From Crenobacter intestini (GTDB lineage Bacteria > Pseudomonadota > Gammaproteobacteria > Burkholderiales > Chromobacteriaceae), in assembly GCF_004919095.1 (NCBI RefSeq), contig NZ_STGJ01000018.1:239-64238 (forward strand): a stretch of DNA of 64,000 bases, given 5' to 3'. Each line of letters begins with the position of its first letter. Position 1 is the stretch's first letter. The notes under the pieces were generated by a model, which ran no database searches, was not told the DNA's origin, and saw only the letters and a program-made list of their open reading frames with translations. The translations under genes and the position numbers were made by a program. Positions 47,599 to 55,637 of the stretch are shown here, in pieces.

Positions 47599-50436
47599 AT
47601 GCTGTCCGAAGCTTACCGCGAATTCGTCCGCCGCCTTGCCGGCCACCTCGACGCGCGGCGTATCCATACCGACCCGCTCTCCACGCTGGCCTACGGCACC
47701 GACGCGTCGTGCTACCGCCTGAACCCGCAGGTGGTGGTGCGGGTGCGCAGTGACGCCGAGGTACAGATGGTGCTTGCGGCGGCGCGCGACTTGTCGCTGC
47801 CGGTGACCTTCCGCGCGGCGGGTACCTCGTTGTCCGGCCAGGCGGTGAGCGACTCGATCCTGATGGTCGCGACCGACGGCTGGAAAGACTGTGAAGTTTT
47901 GGACGACGGCGCGCGCATCCGCCTGCAGCCGGGGGTGGTCGGCGCGGTCGCCAACGCGGCGCTCGCGCCATACGGGCGCAAGATCGGGCCGGACCCGGCG
48001 ACTATCGGCGCGGCGATGATCGGCGGCATCGTCGCCAACAATTCGAGCGGAATGTGCTGCGGCACCGCGCAGAACAGCTACCGCACCGTCGAGAGCCTGC
48101 GGCTGATCCTTGCCGACGGCAGCCTGCTCGACACCGCCGACGAGGGCAGCGTCGACGAATTCCGCGAGCACCACGCGGGCCTGCTGGATGGGCTTGCCGC
48201 GCTGTCGGCGCGGGTACGCAGCGATGCGGCGCTGTCGGCGCGCATCCGGCGCAAGTACAAGATGAAGAACACCACCGGCTACAGCCTGAACGCGCTGGTC
48301 GATTTTGACGACCCGCTGCAGATGTTGCTGCGGCTGATGATAGGTAGCGAAGGGACGCTGGGCTTTGTCAGCGAGGTGGTGTACCGCACGGTCGAGGAGT
48401 TGCCGTGCAAGGCGAGCGCGCTGGTGTGCTACCCGGACATCCACGCCGCGTGCCGGGTGGTCGCGCGGCTGGCCGGCCACAAGGACGTGGTCGCCGCCGC
48501 CGAACTGCTCGACCGCGCGAGCCTGCGTTCGGTCGAAAACAAGGCGGGCGTGCCCGCGGACATCGCCCGCTTGCCGGACGGTGCCGCCGCCTTGCTGGTC
48601 GAGACGCGCGCCGCCGATGCGTCAGCGCTTGCCGGCCAGCTTGCCGAGGTCAGCGGCTGGCTTGCCAGCGAGGCGGTGCTGGGCGAAGTGGCGTTCACCG
48701 ACGACGCGGCCGAGAGCGCGCGGTTGTGGGCGATCCGCAAGGGGATGTTCCCCAGCGTCGGCGCCATGCGGGAGATCGGCACCACGGTGATCATCGAGGA
48801 CGTGGTGTTCCCGATCGACGCGCTGGCCGACGGCACGCTGGCCCTGCAAGCGCTGTTCGACAAGCACGGCTACCGGGACGCGATCATCTTCGGGCACGCG
48901 CTGGAGGGCAACCTGCACTTCGTGTTCACGCCGGACTTCGCGAAGGGCGACAGCGCCGCGCGCTACGAGGCCTTCCTGAATGATGTCTGCCACCTGGTAG
49001 CGGTCGAATACGAGGGGGCGGTCAAGGCCGAGCACGGTACCGGGCGCAATATGGCGCCGTTTGTCGAGATGGAGTGGGGGCGCGACGCGTACCAGGTGAT
49101 GCGCGAGATCAAGGCGCTGTTCGACCCGCAGGGCCTGCTCAACCCCGACGTGATCCTGAGCGGGGACCCCCGCTTGCACATGAAACACCTGAAGGCGCTG
49201 CCGGCGACCGACGCCATCGTCGACCGCTGCATCGAGTGCGGCTTCTGCGAGGGGCAGTGCCCGAGCCGCGCGCTGACGCTGACGCCGCGCCAGCGCATCG
49301 TCGCCCGCCGCGAGATCGCGCGGCTGGAGGGCGACGGCGAAGACCCGGCACGCCTCGCCCGCCTTGAGGCGGACTACGTATACGCCGGCGAGGAGACGTG
49401 CGCCGCGTGCGGGCTGTGCGCGACGGTGTGCCCGGTCGGCATCAATACCGGCGAGCTGACGCTCAAGTTGCGCGGCGAGCAACTGGGCGAGGGCGGCACG
49501 CGCGCTGCCGGAAGCCTCGCCCGCCACTACGGCGCCGCACTTGGCGTCGCGCGCGGCGCGCTGGGCGCGGTCTCGGCGCTGCGCACGGTGGCGGGGGACA
49601 AGGCCACCGGCCGCCTGTTTGCCGGCGCACGCACGCTGCTTGGCCGCAAGGTGGCGCATTTCTCGCCGTCCTTCCCGCGCGTCGGGCATTTCGAGCCGCG
49701 CACGGGCGTGGCGGGCAGCGCGCGCAAGGTGGTCTACCTGCCGTCCTGCCTGACCCGCGCGATGGCGCCGGGCGACGCCGGCGCGCGCACGGTCGGCGAC
49801 GCGGTGACGTCGGTGCTCGCCAAGGCGGGCTACGCTGTGATCTACCCGCAGGATCTGTCCGGGCTGTGCTGTGGCACGCCGTTCAAGTCGAAGGGGGCGG
49901 CTGCGGTCGCCGCGGACAAGCTCGCCGCGCTGTCGGCCGCGCTGTTTGACGCGAGCGAGGGCGGGCGCTGGCCGATTGTCGTCGACAACGGTGTGTGCAC
50001 GGCGGCGCTGCTCGACGGTCTCGCCGACGCCAGGCTCAAGGTGTACGACGTGACGCGCTTCGTACACGAGGTGGCGTCCGAGTGGCTCGTCTTCGAGCCG
50101 CAGGACGAGAAGGTCGCCCTGCACGTGGTGTGTTCGATGCGGCGCACCGGCCACGCCGGCGTGCTGAACGCGCTGGCACGGCGCTGCGCGCGCGAGGTGG
50201 TCGAGCCGGCCGGCGTCACCTGCTGCGGCTTTGCCGGCGACAAGGGCTTCAGCCACCCCGAGCTCAACGCGTCGGCGCTCGCCACCCTCAAGGAAGAGGT
50301 GGCCGGCTGCTCGGCCGGCTTTAGCAACAGCGCGACCTGCGAGGTCGGCCTCGCCGAGCATTCGGGCCTGAGCTACCGCCACCTGATGGTACTGGTCGAC
50401 CGCGCGACACGCGCGAAGGCGAACGGCGCCCAATAA
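47599..50436 (+). CDS. FAD- and Fe-S-binding D-2-hydroxyacid (probable D-lactate) dehydrogenase
   Basis: A 945-residue fusion of a GlcD-like FAD-linked oxidase and a GlpC-like Fe-S protein, as in the respiratory D-lactate dehydrogenase of Pseudomonas. The FAD part has TFRAAGTSLSGQAVSD, GPDPATIGAAMIGGIVANN and IGSEGTLGFVSEV. Two 4Fe-4S motifs follow near residue 543 (CIECGFCEGQCPS) and 600 (CAACGLCATVCPVG), then two CCG motifs near 757 (CCGTPFKSKG) and 874 (CCGFAGDKGF). It probably passes electrons to quinone. ATG at 47599 opens the family-like start; the longer upstream frame lies in the promoter region. Confidence 0.88.
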   Translation: MLSEAYREFVRRLAGHLDARRIHTDPLSTLAYGTDASCYRLNPQVVVRVRSDAEVQMVLAAARDLSLPVTFRAAGTSLSGQAVSDSILMVATDGWKDCEVLDDGARIRLQPGVVGAVANAALAPYGRKIGPDPATIGAAMIGGIVANNSSGMCCGTAQNSYRTVESLRLILADGSLLDTADEGSVDEFREHHAGLLDGLAALSARVRSDAALSARIRRKYKMKNTTGYSLNALVDFDDPLQMLLRLMIGSEGTLGFVSEVVYRTVEELPCKASALVCYPDIHAACRVVARLAGHKDVVAAAELLDRASLRSVENKAGVPADIARLPDGAAALLVETRAADASALAGQLAEVSGWLASEAVLGEVAFTDDAAESARLWAIRKGMFPSVGAMREIGTTVIIEDVVFPIDALADGTLALQALFDKHGYRDAIIFGHALEGNLHFVFTPDFAKGDSAARYEAFLNDVCHLVAVEYEGAVKAEHGTGRNMAPFVEMEWGRDAYQVMREIKALFDPQGLLNPDVILSGDPRLHMKHLKALPATDAIVDRCIECGFCEGQCPSRALTLTPRQRIVARREIARLEGDGEDPARLARLEADYVYAGEETCAACGLCATVCPVGINTGELTLKLRGEQLGEGGTRAAGSLARHYGAALGVARGALGAVSALRTVAGDKATGRLFAGARTLLGRKVAHFSPSFPRVGHFEPRTGVAGSARKVVYLPSCLTRAMAPGDAGARTVGDAVTSVLAKAGYAVIYPQDLSGLCCGTPFKSKGAAAVAADKLAALSAALFDASEGGRWPIVVDNGVCTAALLDGLADARLKVYDVTRFVHEVASEWLVFEPQDEKVALHVVCSMRRTGHAGVLNALARRCAREVVEPAGVTCCGFAGDKGFSHPELNASALATLKEEVAGCSAGFSNSATCEVGLAEHSGLSYRHLMVLVDRATRAKANGAQ

Positions 50437-50655
50437 AGCCGGATGCTACTCGTCCGGTCAATGAGGGCGCAGCGGTGCGCTCCTGGGACACGGCGGATGG
50501 ACTGGTCACGACGGCTGGGTGGCGGTGCCGGATCAGGTCCGAACAGCGCCTGAAATCCGGTAAGCCATACGGTATAACAAGAGCTGGCAGGTCTATGCGT
50601 ATTGGAATGCGTATGGATGCGGAGGAAAGCAAACGCGTTGTAGCGAGGGTGAAGG

Positions 50656-51234
50656 ATGGAATGGCGTCATCTGCGGGCCGATACGCATCGGCAATACGGT
50701 GAGTTCAGCTGGGGGCTTGTGATCAAGGGGGCGCTCGTGCGGAGAACTTTCCGCGTGGTCGTCACCATGCGCTTATGCCAAGCCGCCGCGGCGTCGCGGG
50801 GCCCTTTGCGTTTGATGCTTTTTCCATTCCGGGTGCTGCATAGTGTGGCGACGCATTTGGCCGCGATGGATTTTTCGTGGCAGACCAGGATAGGGGAGGG
50901 GGTCGCGCTGACACATGGATGGTGCATCGTCTTGAGTCCGCGTACAGTCATTGGCAGGAACGTCACGCTGTTTCACGGGGTCACGCTCGGGCAGCGTGAC
51001 CGCATTGCCGCCGACGGCGCCCGCTTGACGGAATATCCCGTCATTGAAGACGAAGTATGGATAGGCCCGCATGCGACCATTGTCGGTGGCGTGACCATTG
51101 GCCGCGGGAGCAGGATTGCCGGCGGCGCATTCGTCACGGACAGCGTCCCTCCCTATTCGGTGGTGTCGGGCAATCCGGCAGTAGTCGTGAAGTCCGGCTG
51201 CACGCCTGATGTCGCAAACCCCGCGCCCCTGTAG
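50656..51234 (+). CDS. Serine acetyltransferase-like hexapeptide-repeat protein
   Basis: A 192-residue left-handed beta-helix acetyltransferase resembling CysE and polysaccharide O-acetyltransferases. The hexapeptide region spans about 75-180 (WCIVLSPRTVIGRNVTLFHG; GPHATIVGGVTIGRGSRIAGG) with the catalytic-type His in LFHGVTLGQRD. It is shorter than true CysE (~270) and has no cysteine genes nearby, so a sugar or polymer substrate is as likely. DNA is visibly less GC-rich than the flanks, and the upstream 220 bases lack genes; a weak CTGAAA-17-TATAAC promoter ends at 50578. Confidence 0.75.
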   Translation: MEWRHLRADTHRQYGEFSWGLVIKGALVRRTFRVVVTMRLCQAAAASRGPLRLMLFPFRVLHSVATHLAAMDFSWQTRIGEGVALTHGWCIVLSPRTVIGRNVTLFHGVTLGQRDRIAADGARLTEYPVIEDEVWIGPHATIVGGVTIGRGSRIAGGAFVTDSVPPYSVVSGNPAVVVKSGCTPDVANPAPL

Positions 51235-51381
51235 CGCGCGTACCCAAGCTAGCCGGGCGTGAAGCGGGCCCTGCATCGGTGCCGTGGGGATCCCCGCCGC
51301 CAGCCATCCAGGGCCTGCCGTTGACCTGAGGGGCCTGGGTTCCCCGTGGCGACGCTCGTAGCCGCTGAGTTTGCAGGCACA

Positions 51382-51412
51382 AAAAAGGCAGACGCGGCGC
51401 GTCTGCCTTTTT
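51382..51412. terminator. Bidirectional terminator
   Basis: AAAAAGGCAGACGC at 51382-51395 pairs with GCGTCTGCCTTTTT at 51399-51412 around a GGC loop, A-run on one side, T-run on the other. It lies between the acetyltransferase gene and the convergent upp-uraA group. Confidence 0.9.
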
Positions 51413-51424
51413 GGCGAGGGCCGT

Positions 51425-51598
51425 TCAGCTGAGGTTGAACGGCGACTTGCTGTAGAAGGGGTTGAACAGTGGCACCCGCTCGGCTTCGCCAGCCTGTTTG
51501 AACTCGGCGGCGACGTCGCCCCTCAGGTAAGCCAGTGCGCCGCCGACAATCGGCAGCACGAAAAAGTAGACCAGCGCGCACGCGACCAGAGTCGTCAT
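51425..51598 (-). CDS. Small single-pass membrane protein (57 residues), unknown function
   Basis: ATG at 51598 follows CAGGAGAGATAAA, an excellent ribosome site. The product starts MTTLVACALVYFFVLPIVGG and continues ALAYLRGDV, so one membrane helix occupies about residues 3-24; the rest (AAEFKQAGEAERVPLFNP, then FYSKSPFNLS) is polar with aromatic residues. It ends 13 bases before a strong terminator and starts 130 bases after the uracil permease stop on the same strand. A stem-loop with GCCCTGC/GCAGGGC arms lies in that gap. I recognise no family. Confidence 0.7.
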   Translation of the reverse strand: MTTLVACALVYFFVLPIVGGALAYLRGDVAAEFKQAGEAERVPLFNPFYSKSPFNLS

Positions 51599-51728
51599 TT
51601 TATCTCTCCTGTGATGGAGGGATTGTCTTTTTAAAACAGGCGTTTGTCTTTCTCATTGCCGACATCGGCGGCCAGCGGCGCGACATGGCCCTGCGCGGCC
51701 GGATCCGCCGGCCATGCAGGGCAAAGGC

Positions 51729-52973
51729 TTAGACGTCCTGGCCTTCGACGATGCCTTCGTGCGCGGCCGATTTCATCGGCAGGATCAGGTTCAGCGCGAT
51801 GGCGAGCACCGAGCACAGGCCGACGCCGACCAGGCTGAACGAGCCGATCTTCAGTTCGAGCGCGCCGATGCCGGCGGTCAGCACCACCGAGATGATCACC
51901 AGGTTGCGCGGCTCCATCAGGTCGACCTTCGACTCGATCAGGGTCTTCAGGCCGATCGACGCGATGGTGCCGAACAACAGCACCATGATGCCGCCCATCA
52001 CCGGCATCGGGATCGACTGCAACAGCGCGTTGAACTTGCCGAAGAACGCCATGCAGATGGCGAACAGGGCTGCCCACGTCATGATGCGCGGGTTGAAGTT
52101 GCGGGTGATCATCACCGCGCCGGTCACTTCGGCGTAGGTGGTCACCGGCGGGCCGCCGACCAGGCCGGCGAAGCATACGCCCAGGCCATCGCCGGCCAGC
52201 GTGCGGTGCAGGCCCGGTGTCTTGGTGTAGTCCTTGCCGGTCACGCCGCCGATCGCCATCACGCCGCCGATATGCTCGATGGCCGGGGCGATCGCCACCG
52301 GCAGCATGAACATGGCCGCCGCCCAGTTCACCTCGGGCGAGTGGAATTCGGGGATGGCGAACCACGGCGCGTTGGCGATCTTGGCGAAGTCGACCGCACC
52401 CATGAAGGCGGCGGCGATGTAGCCGACGGTGACGCCGGCCAGGATCGGCACCAGGCGGAACATGCCGCGCGCGAAGATCGACACCACGATGGTGGTGGTC
52501 AGCGAGATAGCCGCCAACAGGAGCGAGCTCTCGTACGGCATCACCTGCGCGCCGCCGGCCCGGCCCATCGCCATGTTCGACGCGGCGCCGGCGACCGACA
52601 GGCCGATGATCATGATCACCGGGCCGATCACCACCGGCGGCAGCAGGCGGTTGACCAGCGCCATGCCGCGCCAGCGCACGATGGCGGCGACCACGAAGTA
52701 CATGAAGCCTGCGCAAAACAGGCCGAACATGGTCGCGCCCATGCCCCAGGTCTGCATCGAGTAGATGATCGGGCCGATGAAGGCGAAGCTCGAGCCCAGG
52801 AAGATCGGCACCGAGAAGCCGGTGATCAGCTGGAACAGCAGCGTGCCGACGCCTGCGCCCAGCAGCGCCATCGCCGGGTTGAGCCCGGTGAGTAGCGGCA
52901 CCAGCACCAGCGCGCCGAAGGCGACGAACAGGATCTGTGCCCCCGACACCGCCTGTTTCACGTGTTGAAACAT
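51729..52973 (-). CDS. uraA: Uracil permease (NCS2 family)
   Basis: A 414-residue nucleobase:proton symporter with about 14 membrane segments. It shows FGSSFAFI-like sequence (GSSFAFIGPI), the conserved PAIEHIGGVMAIG with the substrate-binding Glu, and GGPPVTTYAEVTGAVMITRNFNP-type sequence as in UraA. ATG at 52973 begins MFQHVKQAVSGAQI and follows GGGGAAAACC. upp lies upstream with a strong hairpin terminator between. Confidence 0.93.
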   Translation of the reverse strand: MFQHVKQAVSGAQILFVAFGALVLVPLLTGLNPAMALLGAGVGTLLFQLITGFSVPIFLGSSFAFIGPIIYSMQTWGMGATMFGLFCAGFMYFVVAAIVRWRGMALVNRLLPPVVIGPVIMIIGLSVAGAASNMAMGRAGGAQVMPYESSLLLAAISLTTTIVVSIFARGMFRLVPILAGVTVGYIAAAFMGAVDFAKIANAPWFAIPEFHSPEVNWAAAMFMLPVAIAPAIEHIGGVMAIGGVTGKDYTKTPGLHRTLAGDGLGVCFAGLVGGPPVTTYAEVTGAVMITRNFNPRIMTWAALFAICMAFFGKFNALLQSIPMPVMGGIMVLLFGTIASIGLKTLIESKVDLMEPRNLVIISVVLTAGIGALELKIGSFSLVGVGLCSVLAIALNLILPMKSAAHEGIVEGQDV

Positions 52974-53006
52974 GGTTTTCCCCTTGTGTTGTAAATGGTG
53001 GTTCTC

Positions 53007-53039
53007 AAAAAAACGCCGCCTGCGAAGCGGGCGGCGTTT
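53007..53039 (-). terminator. Terminator between upp and uraA
   Basis: On the minus strand a 10-bp stem (AAACGCCGCC/GGCGGCGTTT arms) is followed by a run of seven T. It should end many upp transcripts before uraA. Confidence 0.8.
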
Positions 53040-53057
53040 GATATGCATCTCTTGCGG

Positions 53058-53690
53058 TCAGGCGTGCTTGGTGCCGAAGATCTTGTCGCCGGCGTCGCCC
53101 AGGCCCGGGATGATGTAGCCGTTCTCGTTGAGGTGGCTGTCCAGCGAAGCGGTAACGATCTCGACGTCCGGGTGCGCGTCGTTGACGGCCTTCACGCCTT
53201 CGGGGGCGGCGACCATCACCACCGCCTTGATCTGCTTGCAGCCCTTGCGCTTCAAGAGTTCGATGGTCGCGTTCATCGAGCCGCCGGTGGCGAGCATCGG
53301 GTCGATCACGATCGCGATGCGCTCGTCGAGGCTGTCGACGAACTTGTCGAAGTAGGGTACCGGCTCCAGCGTCTCTTCGTTGCGGTAGAGGCCGACCACG
53401 CTGATCTTGGCCGACGGCACCAGGTCGAGCACGCCGTCCAGCATGCCGATGCCGGCGCGCAGGATGGGCACCACGGTGACCTTCTTGCCCTTGATCTGTT
53501 CGATGTCGATCGGGCCGCACCAGCCGTCGATGGTGACGGATTCCAGCTCGAAGTCGCGGGTCGCCTCGTAGGCGAGCAGGCGCGCGAGTTCGTGGGTGAG
53601 CTGGCGGAACTTCATGGTGCTGATGTCGCCCTCGCGCAGCAGACCGAGCTTGTGCTGAACCAGCGGGTGTTTGACGACGGTGATGTTCAT
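53058..53690 (-). CDS. upp: Uracil phosphoribosyltransferase
   Basis: A 210-residue salvage enzyme converting uracil and PRPP to UMP. It begins [18 protein letters not shown], has the PRPP-binding loop [18 protein letters not shown] and ends with the uracil-binding region [17 protein letters not shown]. Full length. It works with UraA downstream. Confidence 0.97.
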   Translation of the reverse strand: MNITVVKHPLVQHKLGLLREGDISTMKFRQLTHELARLLAYEATRDFELESVTIDGWCGPIDIEQIKGKKVTVVPILRAGIGMLDGVLDLVPSAKISVVGLYRNEETLEPVPYFDKFVDSLDERIAIVIDPMLATGGSMNATIELLKRKGCKQIKAVVMVAAPEGVKAVNDAHPDVEIVTASLDSHLNENGYIIPGLGDAGDKIFGTKHA

Positions 53691-53823
53691 GGCGTGCCCT
53701 TGTGAAAAAGCTGCGTCTCCAGCGCCGTCAGAGGGGCGGGATCAGCAGCTTTCGATGTGCAAAACCGGCTGCGCAGGGCGCAACCGGTCGAATGGGGCGT
53801 ATTCTAGCGCACCTTGCCTGCCA

Positions 53824-53839
53824 AAATCCATATGGATTT
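53824..53839. promoter_or_regulatory. Perfect 16-bp palindrome upstream of upp
   Basis: AAATCCATATGGATTT, a perfect dyad, lies 134 bases before the upp start and overlaps the -35 position of a TAGAAT -10 candidate on the minus strand (53806-53801). It is a candidate operator; it could also be a weak hairpin at the grxD 3' end. Confidence 0.4.
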
Positions 53840-53859
53840 GGTAGCAGACGCGCGCGATG

Positions 53860-54186
53860 TCAGGCGGGTCGCTTGGCGAGCGCTTCCAGCATCTGTTGCA
53901 GTTCGCCGTTCTGGTAGAGCTCGGTCATGATGTCCGAGCCGCCGACGAACTCGCCGCCGATATAGAGCTGCGGGATGGTCGGCCAGCTTGCGTACTCCTT
54001 GATGCCCTGACGCACTTCCGCATCGAGCAGCACGTCGACCGCCTTGAAGTCGGCGACGCCGCACGCCTTGAGGATCTGTACCGCGCGCGCCGAGAAGCCG
54101 CACTGCGGGAAGGTCGGCGAGCCTTTCATGTAGAGCACGACCGGGTTCTGGGTGACGGTGTCGCGGATGGTGTCCTGGATGTTCAT
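53860..54186 (-). CDS. grxD: Monothiol glutaredoxin GrxD
   Basis: A 108-residue monothiol glutaredoxin involved in Fe-S cluster transfer. The active-site CGFS is at residues 29-32 (KGSPTFPQCGFS), with WPTIPQLYIGGEFVGGSDI carrying the cis-proline and GSH site. ATG at 54186 follows AAAGGGAACACC; an upstream in-frame GTG/ATG extension has no homology. Confidence 0.95.
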   Translation of the reverse strand: MNIQDTIRDTVTQNPVVLYMKGSPTFPQCGFSARAVQILKACGVADFKAVDVLLDAEVRQGIKEYASWPTIPQLYIGGEFVGGSDIMTELYQNGELQQMLEALAKRPA

Positions 54187-54266
54187 GGTGTTCCCTTTAT
54201 TGTGGTCTGACGCCCGAATACCCGAGCTCATCGGTTGGAAATTCTAGCCTTGCCATGGCATCCGGG

Positions 54267-55619
54267 TCAATTTGCCGGAACGCGCGCCGCGCGCAGCGTG
54301 CGCAGCAGCATGCGCGCCTGCGCGTCGTACAGCGAGTGCCGGTTGAAGAGGCGCGACACTGCGGCGGCGATCAGCGCGCTGGCCATCAGCGGGATCAGCA
54401 TGGTCGACGAGTCGGTCATCTCCATCACGATCACGAAGCCGGTCACCGGCGCGCGCGTCATGCCGGCGAAGAAGGCGACCATGCCCAGCAGCACCACCGC
54501 GGTTTCCGGTTGCGAGGGTAGCCACGCGGCCACGTTCAGGCCGATGCCGGCGCCGACCGACAGCGCCGGCGCGAAGATGCCGCCGGTCGCGCCGGACAGG
54601 TAGCTCAGGAGCAGGGTCGAGAGCTTGAGCAGGCCGTAGTTTTCCAGGCCCTCGGTATGGCCTTCGATGATGTCACGCGCGCGGAAGTAGCCGGTGCCGA
54701 AGGTGACGCCGTCGTTGCTGATGCCGATGACGGCGATGGCGAGGCCGCAGGCGGCGGCGAACAGGATGGGCATCGAACGGCGGAATTTTTCCAGCGGGCC
54801 GGGCAGCGCGCTGCTCATTGCCAGGATCAAGCGGGCGGTCAGCCCGCCGGCGACGCCGCCGGCAAGCCCAGTGGCCAGGATCGCCGTCCAGCCGCGCAGG
54901 TAGTGGATGGAGACCGACGCGGTGCCGAAGTAGCTGTAGTTGCCGAGGAAGGCGTAGGCGGTGAGGCCGGCGATGATCACCGAGAGCAGGATGGTCGAGC
55001 TTGCCTTCTGGTTGAAGGTGCGCCCCATCTCCTCGATCGCGAACACGATGCCGGCGAGCGGCGCGTTGAAGGCGGCGGCGACGCTCGCCGCGCTGCCGGC
55101 CAGGATCAGGCCGCGGCCGTAGCCGCCGGCGCCGATGCTGCGGATGCCCAGCCGGTACTTGATCGCGGCGCCGATCTGCACGATCGGACCCTCGTAGCCG
55201 AAGGTCGCGCCCGAGCCGATGCCCAGCAGGGTGAGGAAGGTCTTGCCGACGGCGACTTTCAGGGTGAGGAAGCGTTCGCGCAGCACGCCGGCGTCCGCTT
55301 CCAGCGCGGCGATGCTCTGCGGGATACCGCCGCCGCCGGCGCCGACCAGCACGTGGCGCGACAGGTAGACCGACAGCGCAAGCCCCAGCGGGGTGATCAA
55401 CAGCGCCCAGTGTGGCGAGTTTTCGTAGATGCGGAAGAACAGTTCGTGCAGCGCGTGGCCGCCCAGGCTGAACACCACCGCGGTGAGGCCGATCAGGATG
55501 GCCGCCACCCACAATTCCAGCCGCCGACGCCACAGCCGCAGGGTCAGGAACAGGAAACCCATGCGCCGGCTGACACGGCGGCTGGTGGCGACGATGGCAG
55601 GCGGCGGCGACAAGGGCAC
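54267..55619 (-). CDS. ClC-family chloride channel/antiporter
   Basis: A 450-residue ClC protein. The three anion-path motifs are present as GAGGGGIPQ (GSGIP in E. coli), GYEGPIVQIGA (GREGP; the gating glutamate is kept, Arg becomes Tyr) and GGIFAPALSVGAGIG. Proton-coupled Cl- exchange for acid resistance is the usual role. It begins at GTG 18 bases after the RNA methyltransferase stop; an ATG at 55562 is a possible shorter start. Confidence 0.88.
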   Translation of the reverse strand: MPLSPPPAIVATSRRVSRRMGFLFLTLRLWRRRLELWVAAILIGLTAVVFSLGGHALHELFFRIYENSPHWALLITPLGLALSVYLSRHVLVGAGGGGIPQSIAALEADAGVLRERFLTLKVAVGKTFLTLLGIGSGATFGYEGPIVQIGAAIKYRLGIRSIGAGGYGRGLILAGSAASVAAAFNAPLAGIVFAIEEMGRTFNQKASSTILLSVIIAGLTAYAFLGNYSYFGTASVSIHYLRGWTAILATGLAGGVAGGLTARLILAMSSALPGPLEKFRRSMPILFAAACGLAIAVIGISNDGVTFGTGYFRARDIIEGHTEGLENYGLLKLSTLLLSYLSGATGGIFAPALSVGAGIGLNVAAWLPSQPETAVVLLGMVAFFAGMTRAPVTGFVIVMEMTDSSTMLIPLMASALIAAAVSRLFNRHSLYDAQARMLLRTLRAARVPAN

Positions 55620-55637
55620 GGCGGTGGCGGTCCTCTT

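Noticed and set aside
49229-50240. Separate Fe-S protein gene (GlcF/LldE-like) after the FAD domain
   Set aside because: The frame is continuous from the FAD domain through both 4Fe-4S and CCG motifs with no internal ribosome site, so it is one fused protein.
50475-50702. 75-codon frame upstream of the acetyltransferase gene
   Set aside because: GTG start without a ribosome site, overlaps the better-supported acetyltransferase start, and shows no domain.
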